DNA of 52,841 nt from CALACW01 sp963627915 (lineage in GTDB: Bacteria; Bacillota; Clostridia; Oscillospirales; Acutalibacteraceae), in the NCBI GenBank assembly GCA_963627915.1, contig CAVGCY010000062.1, forward strand, positions 1 through 52,841, given 5' to 3'. Position 1 is the first letter of the stretch; each line of letters begins with the position of its first letter. The notes below the pieces were generated by a model. It was not told the origin of the DNA. It saw only the letters and a list, made by a program, of their open reading frames with translations, and made no database searches. This document shows positions 33,190-39,275 of the stretch, in pieces. Made by a program: the position numbers and the translations under genes.

Positions 33190-34047
33190 ATGAAAACATA
33201 TTGCATAGAAAATGATAAATTATCCTTAAGCGTCAAGGAATACGGCGCGGAACTTCACAGTATAATATCTAAAGAAACGGGATATGATTTTTTATGGAAC
33301 GGAGATGAATCCGTATGGTACGGTCAGTCCCCTATCCTATTCCCTGTTATAGGCAGACTGCTTGACGATAAATACCGTTATGACGGCAAGGAATATACTA
33401 TGCCGAAGCACGGACTTTTCAGAAAAAGAAACGCTCAGCTTGTCTCGTGCGAGGGTAATAAGCTTGTGCTTGTTCAGACCGCCGACGAGGAGACTTTAAA
33501 AAGCTATCCGTTTACCTTTGCGGTTTATATCACTTTTGAAATTATAGATAAAAGCGTTAAGGTTACTCATAAGGTTGTAAATACAAATGATAAGACGATG
33601 TATTTTTCAATCGGAGCGCACCCCGGCTTTAAATGCAAAATCGGCGATTATCTCGAATTTGACGAAAATGAAACGCTTTCAACCGAAATGATTGATTCGG
33701 ATTCTATCAGAGTCAATGAAAAAAGCCCTGTCCTTAATAATGAGAAAAAAATCGTTATTACCGAACATATTTTTAATAATGACGCTTTAATCTTTTCAAA
33801 TATCAAATCAAAGCATATTACTCTTTATTCAACGGACAGTGCAAGAATGGTTAAGTTTGATTTCGGTTCAAGTCCTTATCTCGGAATATGGGCGAAGCCC
33901 GGCGCGCCTTACGTTTGTCTTGAGCCATGGTTTGGAGTTAATGATTCGAGAGATAAAAAAGACTGTATCCGCAAAAAAGAGGGTATAATATCTCTTGAGG
34001 GCAACAAGTCGTTTGAATTTTCATGGATTGCACAATTTTCGGAATAA
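33190..34047 (+). CDS. aldose 1-epimerase-like protein, LacX group
   Basis: A 285-residue galactose-mutarotase-fold protein. Conserved pieces are YGAELHSI near the N-terminus, PILFPVIGRL, MPKHGLFR with a catalytic-type histidine, IGAHPGFK with the second histidine, and LEPWFGVND. These match the LacX/YihR-like branch of aldose 1-epimerases. Such proteins interconvert sugar anomers in the cytoplasm. Substrate unknown. It has its own promoter and a possible attenuator, and is not in a sugar operon here. Confidence 0.85.
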   Translation: MKTYCIENDKLSLSVKEYGAELHSIISKETGYDFLWNGDESVWYGQSPILFPVIGRLLDDKYRYDGKEYTMPKHGLFRKRNAQLVSCEGNKLVLVQTADEETLKSYPFTFAVYITFEIIDKSVKVTHKVVNTNDKTMYFSIGAHPGFKCKIGDYLEFDENETLSTEMIDSDSIRVNEKSPVLNNEKKIVITEHIFNNDALIFSNIKSKHITLYSTDSARMVKFDFGSSPYLGIWAKPGAPYVCLEPWFGVNDSRDKKDCIRKKEGIISLEGNKSFEFSWIAQFSE

Positions 34048-34051
34048 AATA

Positions 34052-34080
34052 TTGACTTTATTATATAAAAATAATATAAT
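34052..34080 (+). promoter_or_regulatory. promoter of the DUF1292 gene
   Basis: TTGACT (34052-34057) and TATAAT (34075-34080) with 17-nt spacing, starting 5 nt after the epimerase stop. Confidence 0.75.
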
Positions 34081-34102
34081 AGTTACGGAACGGAGAGATA
34101 TT

Positions 34103-34426
34103 ATGAGTGATGATATAAGAAATGAAAACGAAGAATATAATGAAACGAATATAATCAGCGTTATCGACGATGACGGCGTTGAGCATACCTTTGAAGAGCT
34201 TGACAGAATCGAGCTTGACGGCGAGGAATACATCGCGCTTCTTCCGCAGTATGACAAAGAGGAAGAAATACTTGATTCCGACGGAGAGCTTATTATATTA
34301 AAAACGTCTTTTGAGGATGATGAATTTTATCTCGAACCTATCGAGGACGATGAACTTTTTGATAAGATAGGCAGAATGTTTGAGGACAGACTGAGCGATA
34401 TGTTTGAATTTGACGATGAGGATTAA
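34103..34426 (+). CDS. DUF1292 (YrzB-like) small acidic protein
   Basis: A 107-residue, very acidic protein started at ATG 34103 behind CGGAGAG. The core ISVIDDDGVEHTFEELD, then EYIALLP and FYLEPIEDDELFDKI, matches DUF1292, a short beta-rich family widespread in Firmicutes. Its function is not known. It is directly followed by the 6S RNA gene. Confidence 0.85.
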   Translation: MSDDIRNENEEYNETNIISVIDDDGVEHTFEELDRIELDGEEYIALLPQYDKEEEILDSDGELIILKTSFEDDEFYLEPIEDDELFDKIGRMFEDRLSDMFEFDDED

Positions 34427-34440
34427 AAAATAAGAACCTG

Positions 34441-34631
34441 CTTTCCTGCTGTGTTCGCCTATTTTTCGCTTATATTGACCCAACAAACTTTAATAGGGAG
34501 CTAAGCTCCGTACTGTGGGAACGCAGACCTCCCGTTTCGGCGGACGTTGGGAGCGCAAAGCGTACGGGCCGCACCCACCTGCTTTTTATGCAGGTCATTT
34601 ATTGCGAGGATTACGGCACGGCGGGTATAAA
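34441..34631 (+). ncRNA. ssrS: 6S RNA (RNA polymerase regulator)
   Basis: No coding frame fits, but the fold fits 6S RNA. The closing stem is CCTGCTGTG (34445-34453) with CACGGCGGG (34617-34625), preceding the TTCGC start typical of the family. An internal arm pairs CCCAAC (34479-34484) with GTTGGG (34546-34551), with GGGAG/CTCCC nested inside. ACCTGC (34577-34582) pairs with GCAGGT (34590-34595) near the 3' side. The motif CGGGCCGCACCCACCTG is what I associate with Clostridia 6S RNAs. 6S RNA mimics an open promoter and binds sigma-A RNA polymerase in stationary phase. The precise 5' end is uncertain. Confidence 0.85.
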
Positions 34632-34634
34632 CAG

Positions 34635-34662
34635 AGAGAGGCTGACAGCCTCTCTTTTTTTT
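34635..34662 (+). terminator. 6S RNA terminator
   Basis: AGAGAGGCT (34635-34643) and AGCCTCTCT (34647-34655) form a perfect 9-bp stem with a 3-nt loop, running into eight T. Confidence 0.92.
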
Positions 34663-34786
34663 CAAGATAATTTGATTTTTAACCAATTATTCATATGATA
34701 ATTTCATCTCTCCCGCCTTCGATTAAATCATCAAAGAAACGGAACAAAATTACAATCCCCTCCTCTCCCGTATATTCGCTACTTTC

Positions 34787-34826
34787 AAAAAAAATCCCCG
34801 AATCAATTGCGATTCGAGGAATTTTT
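34787..34826 (-). terminator. terminator of the minus-strand secreted-protein unit
   Basis: CCCCGAATC and GATTCGAGG pair with one mismatch; on the minus strand eight T follow. It lies about 110 nt past the stop at 34938. Nothing else is evident in 34663-34937. Confidence 0.75.
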
Positions 34827-34937
34827 ATACTGTAATTAAGCGAGAACCGGACGATCTTTCATTAAGCAAAAAATAATCTGCGGGAATTTTATTTAATTTT
34901 ATTATTCAAATGTAAATATTAAATATTATCGTTTTTG

Positions 34938-35450
34938 TCAGCTGAAATACATTGTCGACGTAACATTGTATGCCGTTTCTTTTGACTTTAAAACAAGTAA
35001 AATCTTTTTTTCCGCATAATGTTCGCAAATGGCACGGTACGAGTATCCCTTAGGACCGTAAACGTTTGACGTAAAAGTCATAGTATTTGAATCGGAATAC
35101 TGATCTTTATAGCAGAACGTATTAAAATCCGTCCATACATTATTAATCAAACGCTGAACCTTGATGTATGTAAACCCGCATTTTGTAACATTGCTATTGC
35201 CTTTTGTTGTTGCAGACAATATTAAAATATTTCCCGACTTTCTAAGGCTTAAGCTTTTTGAAGTTATAAGATTGGACGCAGCCGGGTTCACATCTGAAAT
35301 AACGTCCGCGTCATAAATACCGTATACTGCGTCGACATTTAAATCTATAGACGATTCCTGATTTATTTCCGGCGTCTGCGCATAAGCGTTAAAAGAGAAA
35401 AAACTGAAAACCGTAATAACGGCAGCTAATATTGATATTATTTTTTTCAT
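34938..35450 (-). CDS. secreted protein of unknown function
   Basis: A 170-residue protein with AGAGGAG about 10 nt before the ATG. Residues 1-24 form a classical signal peptide (KK, hydrophobic core, A-Y-A cleavage). The mature part has a region from about 60 onward that looks like an all-beta sandwich: LSLRKSGNILILSATTKGNSNVTKCGFTYIK-type strands and two later cysteines. No catalytic motif or anchor is seen. I do not recognise the family. It lies 17 nt downstream of the membrane anti-sigma-like gene, so the two form one operon. Confidence 0.65.
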   Translation of the reverse strand: MKKIISILAAVITVFSFFSFNAYAQTPEINQESSIDLNVDAVYGIYDADVISDVNPAASNLITSKSLSLRKSGNILILSATTKGNSNVTKCGFTYIKVQRLINNVWTDFNTFCYKDQYSDSNTMTFTSNVYGPKGYSYRAICEHYAEKKILLVLKSKETAYNVTSTMYFS

Positions 35451-35466
35451 TGTGTATACACTCCTC

Positions 35467-36279
35467 TTAATTTAAAGTCTTTGCTATTTGAACAGCCTCG
35501 TCCAGTTCAACTGGCATTTGTATGTCATACAAAGCCTTCCCGCTCCTGTAAACTATTCTGGCAAATTCGTTTTGACTTTGCATAAAACAAAACGCAGTCG
35601 CTTTGTCAGTCTTTACCATTTCAACAACGCTGGAAACATACGGATATTCACAATTTCCGGCGCTTTCTTCAAAGTCATATTTTTCAATTTCAATAAATAT
35701 ATTTCCGGGCTTGCCGTTATACATGAAATAAATATATGCATTGGAACATAATTCATTAATATCATATTCAATATTTGTAACTTCAATTGCCCCCGACAGC
35801 AGCGCGCGCGGAATAAGAACACTCGAAATACCATTATCCGCAAGTTCTTTAATAAGCTCGTCGTTCGGCATGTCGGTTGACTGCGATTCACCGTAAAATC
35901 CCGATAAATCAAGAAAAACACTTTCCCCGTCAACTTCAATAGCACCGTTATACATTTTATGATGTGAAACAGATGCCGAACCGGAGACAGCAGCGATAAT
36001 TACCAACGAAATTACCGCAGCCAAAAGAACCATATTTTTGAATTTGAAACTATATCTCTTTACATTCTTATCACTTGAACCCTTCTTTTTAGTATTGTCG
36101 TATTGAGTCTCTTTGTTGTTATCTTCCAAAAGACTGAGGCAGTATTCTATTAGCTCGGTATCTATTTCGGATTCAGACTTTTTCATTTCGTCATCAATGA
36201 TTTTATCGAGCTGTTCTTTTGAAATTTCATCAAAAGACTCATCCTTGATAAATTTTTCAAATTGTTTATCGGTAAGCAT
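35467..36279 (-). CDS. single-pass membrane protein, anti-sigma-like with DUF4367-type C-terminus
   Basis: A 270-residue protein with GGAGGG before its ATG. Residues 1-78 are charged and cytoplasmic (helical, E/K/D rich). One membrane helix spans about 82-100. The remaining 170 residues are outside. The end, RIVYRSGKALYDIQMPVELDEAVQIAKTL in essence, resembles the DUF4367 pattern found on the outer part of many Clostridia anti-sigma factors. No sigma factor gene is adjacent, so the partner is unknown. The promoter region carries three TTCACA repeats at 36344-36371. Confidence 0.6.
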   Translation of the reverse strand: MLTDKQFEKFIKDESFDEISKEQLDKIIDDEMKKSESEIDTELIEYCLSLLEDNNKETQYDNTKKKGSSDKNVKRYSFKFKNMVLLAAVISLVIIAAVSGSASVSHHKMYNGAIEVDGESVFLDLSGFYGESQSTDMPNDELIKELADNGISSVLIPRALLSGAIEVTNIEYDINELCSNAYIYFMYNGKPGNIFIEIEKYDFEESAGNCEYPYVSSVVEMVKTDKATAFCFMQSQNEFARIVYRSGKALYDIQMPVELDEAVQIAKTLN

Positions 36280-36343
36280 TGTAAATCACCCTCCATTAAT
36301 ATAGTCTGCCGTTTTTCTGTTTCTTACAAAAAAACACTAAAAC

Positions 36344-36371
36344 TTCACAAAAGATTCACAACTTGTTCACA
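36344..36371. promoter_or_regulatory. triple TTCACA direct repeat, response-regulator-type box
   Basis: TTCACA occurs at 36344-36349, 36355-36360 and 36366-36371, an exact 11-bp period, one helical turn. On the minus strand this reads TGTGAA repeats upstream of the membrane-protein gene. Direct repeats with 11-bp spacing are the typical site of OmpR/PhoB-family response regulators. No such regulator is encoded in the window. Confidence 0.6.
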
Positions 36372-36479
36372 TATCGGATGTCATATGCCGTAATGTTAAC
36401 TTTCTGTCCAAAAAAAACGTTTAGTTTTCAAAGATATCGACATTGTTATCACTGTAATTTATTCTATCATAGATTTCTG

Positions 36480-36668
36480 AATTTTTCTACCCCTTAAAAA
36501 GCATCCGGCTGCAACCGTCTGCCCCGTACGTTATACGAGAACACATTCCCGAAAAAAGAATGCAGCAAAGTAAGGATGCCCGTGCGCCGTTGCACAGTAA
36601 CCGCGTTGCAGGAGGAATCGGAACAGTGCATGTATCGATTGTCTGATTGCTCACTTAGGCAATCGATA
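36480..36668 (-). other. structured segment, possible small RNA or repeat element
   Basis: Read on the minus strand, GCATCC...GGATGC, GCTGCA...TGCAGC and CATTC...GAATG are nested, and GGATGC runs straight into TTTTT, as in a terminator-ended structured RNA. ATCGATTG (36634-36641) and CAATCGAT (36661-36668) add an outer hairpin at its 5' side. A 67-codon minus-strand frame covers the region but lacks a ribosome-binding site. GC content looks higher than its AT-rich surroundings. No RNA family was recognised. Confidence 0.4.
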
Positions 36669-36691
36669 TTTATTCCTGTCTTTTCCGGAGT

Positions 36692-36720
36692 TGACACATT
36701 GACGATAATAGTATAATATA
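36692..36720 (+). promoter_or_regulatory. promoter of the flavoprotein-DUF5685-J operon
   Basis: TTGACA (36692-36697) is followed by TAATAT (36715-36720) at 17 nt, or by the overlapping TATAAT (36713-36718) at 15 nt. Confidence 0.7.
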
Positions 36721-36740
36721 TTCCTTGAGGAGGCGGTTAA

Positions 36741-37289
36741 ATGACGACGGTACTGTTTTGTTCACCGAGAAAAAACGGATATACAGCCGAGCTTCTGTCC
36801 CGATTTATCACAAACAGACACGATATAAATTTAATCGACATTTATACCCTGTCCCCCGCTCCGTGCACGGCATGTGCAAAATGCAGAACAAGTTACAGAT
36901 GCATAATAAGCGACATGGATTCGGCGTTGGGCGACATCGCAAATTCCGATTTTCTCATTGTTGCGTCGCCCGTATATAATTATTCAGTCCCCGCGCCGAT
37001 GAAAGCGTTTCTTGACAGACTTCAGCCGTTGTATGAACGGGGAAACACAAAAACTGACGAAAAAAAACGCGCGTTTTTAATTACAACGTGCGCACAGAGC
37101 GGAAAATATTCGTTTGATATCGTAAGAAAACAAATGTCTCTCGCATTTAAAGAACTGGGATTTTCGTTTTCCGGTGGATTAAACGTTCCGTTTACAGATA
37201 AAAAAGGCGTAACAGACAGCGATTTAAAGAAAGCCGAAACTCTCTCATTTGAATTTTTCGGCGGAGAAAAAATATGTTCGGATATATAA
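36741..37289 (+). CDS. iron-sulfur flavoprotein-like FMN reductase
   Basis: A 182-residue flavodoxin-fold protein with GAGGAGGCGG before its ATG. VLFCSPRKNGYT near the N-terminus is the FMN-phosphate loop, and IVASPVYNYSVPAPMKAFLDRL is the family's second FMN contact region. C42-x2-C45-x2-C48-x5-C54 matches the compact cysteine motif of iron-sulfur flavoproteins (Isf), which hold a 4Fe-4S cluster next to FMN and transfer electrons. The 3' end overlaps the DUF5685 gene by 16 nt, so the two are coupled. The electron partner is unknown. Confidence 0.82.
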   Translation: MTTVLFCSPRKNGYTAELLSRFITNRHDINLIDIYTLSPAPCTACAKCRTSYRCIISDMDSALGDIANSDFLIVASPVYNYSVPAPMKAFLDRLQPLYERGNTKTDEKKRAFLITTCAQSGKYSFDIVRKQMSLAFKELGFSFSGGLNVPFTDKKGVTDSDLKKAETLSFEFFGGEKICSDI

Positions 37290-38125
37290 AAACAAACCGC
37301 CCGGAACTGAAGGTTCGCGACGACGAAATTTACAAAGCCGTATACTGCACACTTTGCCGTGCGATAGGCAAACGCTGCGGTCTTATAGGACGCATGTTTT
37401 TAAGCTACGACGTAACTTTTATGCTGATAGTCTTAACGGCGTTAAGACAGGAATGTTCACCTTTTGTTAAAATGCGATGCCCGTTCAATCCTGCGAAAAA
37501 ATGCCGCCGATTCAAGGAAATAACATCCGATACAGCGTTCTGTGCGGATATTTCGGTGCTTCTGACTTATCATAAAATACGCGATAACATACGCGATTCA
37601 AGTTTTTTTAAAGGCATTTTGTTCAGAATATTATTATTAATAATGATTCCGTCATATAAACGGGCGAAAAAAAACGCCCCCGAATCCGCCGTGATTATCA
37701 TGAATTATATGGATTCTCAGTTAAATACGGAAAAAAATGACGACGTAACGCTTGACTCGGCCGCCGACCCCACGGGCAGAATGTTGGGCGATATCTTTAC
37801 ATTGGGTGCGGCGTTGCCCGACATGAAAAACGAAACGTACCGAATCGGTTATCTTACAGGCAGATGGATATATTTGTCCGACGCTGCCGACGATATTGAG
37901 AAAGATATAAAATCGAACAATTTCAATCCGTTTGTCAAATGCCGTATAACAGATAAAAATGCTGTTCAAAACGAACTTTTCATGACTGCCGGTCAGTTGT
38001 CGGAAGCTTTTTCCAAACTTAAAATTTACAAATTTAAAAATATAATAGATAATATTATAAACGACGGACTTTACATTCAAACTCAAAAAATACTTTCAGG
38101 AGAAAAAACAAATGGATCCATATGA
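37274..38125 (+). CDS. DUF5685 family protein
   Basis: A 283-residue protein, starting within the flavoprotein gene. The start MFGYIKTNRPELKVRDDEIYKAVYCTLCR is the recognisable DUF5685 opening in essence. Several cysteines cluster early (YCTLCRAIGKRC, MRCPFNPAKKCRR), suggesting a metal or cluster site. A hydrophobic helix near 116-126 (GILFRILLLIMIP) and an acidic helical half with YLSDAADDIEKDIK follow; the latter recalls the all-alpha prenyl-synthase-like look noted for this family, but that is a weak impression. Function unknown. It overlaps the J-like gene by 14 nt. Confidence 0.75.
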   Translation: MFGYIKTNRPELKVRDDEIYKAVYCTLCRAIGKRCGLIGRMFLSYDVTFMLIVLTALRQECSPFVKMRCPFNPAKKCRRFKEITSDTAFCADISVLLTYHKIRDNIRDSSFFKGILFRILLLIMIPSYKRAKKNAPESAVIIMNYMDSQLNTEKNDDVTLDSAADPTGRMLGDIFTLGAALPDMKNETYRIGYLTGRWIYLSDAADDIEKDIKSNNFNPFVKCRITDKNAVQNELFMTAGQLSEAFSKLKIYKFKNIIDNIINDGLYIQTQKILSGEKTNGSI

Positions 38126-38681
38126 AATACTCGGCATTCCGAGAAACGCGTCATACGACCAAATAAGAAACGCATACCGGAGCAAGGCAAGGCTTTACTC
38201 AAACGACCCCGATATGATGAGCCGTCTCGATTCGGCGTACGACGAGGTCATAAATTCCGCGTCCGCGCAAAATTCGGCAGGCGGTCAGGCCGACGGTTAT
38301 TCGTATAGTTATTCGGCTTTTTCCGACATCAGAAATTTAATCGACGACGGCAATTTGTCAGAAGCTCAAAAACGGCTCGGCGATACGCCCGATTCGATGA
38401 AAAACGCGGAATGGTTCTATTTAAACGGAGTTGTAAATCAGAGAAAAGGCTGGCTCAACGAGGCGTTCACATGCTTTGAAAACGCGATCAGGCTCGACCC
38501 GAACAACAGTGAATACGCTTCGGCATACAACAATATGCAGTCGGCGCGAACGGGCGGATACAGAACAACGCCCGACGAAAAGGATTCCGGCGGATGCGGA
38601 TTCTGCGACATCTGCTCGGGACTGCTGTGCGCGGACTGTCTGTGCGAATCGTGCGGCGGCGATCTGATTCCGTGCTGTTAA
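38112..38681 (+). CDS. J-domain-like protein without HPD, with cysteine-rich tail
   Basis: A 189-residue protein. Residues 3-48 look like a DnaJ J-domain (DPYEILGIPRNASYDQIRNAYR), but the loop that should carry H-P-D reads Y-S-N-D-P-D, so DnaK stimulation is doubtful. Residues about 70-145 form helical TPR-like repeats (WFYLNGVVNQRKGWLNEAF; IRLDPNNSEY). The last 28 residues hold nine cysteines (162, 165, 168, 173, 176, 178, 181, 188, 189) and the GGDLI motif before the final C-C. A metal- or cluster-binding tail is likely. The gene is overlapped by the DUF5685 gene and followed within 10 nt by a membrane protein. Confidence 0.8.
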   Translation: MDPYEILGIPRNASYDQIRNAYRSKARLYSNDPDMMSRLDSAYDEVINSASAQNSAGGQADGYSYSYSAFSDIRNLIDDGNLSEAQKRLGDTPDSMKNAEWFYLNGVVNQRKGWLNEAFTCFENAIRLDPNNSEYASAYNNMQSARTGGYRTTPDEKDSGGCGFCDICSGLLCADCLCESCGGDLIPCC

Positions 38682-38691
38682 GGAGAATATG

Positions 38692-39228
38692 ATGAAAAAA
38701 AGCGCAAAAACCGCTCTCGGCGGTATAACGGCATCGCTGTCACTCGTGTTCATGCTCCTGACAGCCGTTTTTCCGTTCCTAACATACGCATCACCCGAAA
38801 TTGCGGGAACTCTGCTGATTGTAATGGTTCTCGAGCTTAACAAAAAATGGGCGTTCGGCGCGTATACTGCGGTAAGCCTCTTATCTCTTTTTATTCTGCC
38901 GGATAAAGAGGCCGCCATGATGTACGTCGGATTCTTCGGATTTTATCCGATATTAAAGCCCGTACTCGAAAGCAAGCTGCCGCGAGTATGGGAATGGATA
39001 TGTAAATTTATTGTGTTCAATGTAAGCGTGTGTATTTCCTACTTGATAATAGTATATGTTTTCTCCATTCCGATTGAAGGAATGGAACGCTTCGGCAGGT
39101 GGGCGATTCCGGCTCTGCTCGCAATGGGCAACATCATGTTCATTCTGTACGATATGGTAATCTCAAGACTTGTAACTATTTATTTGAATCGCTGGCAGAG
39201 AAAATTTCATTCAATATTCAAAATATAA
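38692..39228 (+). CDS. polytopic membrane protein of unknown function
   Basis: A 178-residue protein; ATG 38692 has AAGGAG at 6 nt, better than ATG 38689. Four to five hydrophobic segments are visible, at about 8-30, 37-65, 75-90, 105-130 and 140-160. The topology is reminiscent of small ECF-transporter S-type or rod-shape-type membrane proteins, without a diagnostic motif. It is the last gene of the flavoprotein-DUF5685-J operon and is followed by a terminator. It may anchor the operon's products at the membrane, which is inference only. Confidence 0.65.
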   Translation: MKKSAKTALGGITASLSLVFMLLTAVFPFLTYASPEIAGTLLIVMVLELNKKWAFGAYTAVSLLSLFILPDKEAAMMYVGFFGFYPILKPVLESKLPRVWEWICKFIVFNVSVCISYLIIVYVFSIPIEGMERFGRWAIPALLAMGNIMFILYDMVISRLVTIYLNRWQRKFHSIFKI

Positions 39229-39235
39229 AAATATA

Positions 39236-39275
39236 TTTCCCGGGAAACGAATCAGATTTTCCCGGGAAATTGTCT
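39236..39275. terminator. terminator between convergent operon and GH2 gene
   Basis: TTTCCCGGGAAA occurs twice (39236-39247 and 39258-39269), each copy being itself palindromic, so the two pair into a 12-bp stem with a 10-nt loop. T-rich sequence follows on the plus strand. Confidence 0.8.

Noticed and set aside
34441..34662. T-box or tmRNA
   Set aside because: No T-box specifier or antiterminator motif and no tRNA-like ends; the closing stem and internal arms fit 6S RNA.
36494..36697. 67-codon minus-strand protein gene
   Set aside because: No Shine-Dalgarno, and the sequence is better explained by nested RNA-type inverted repeats.
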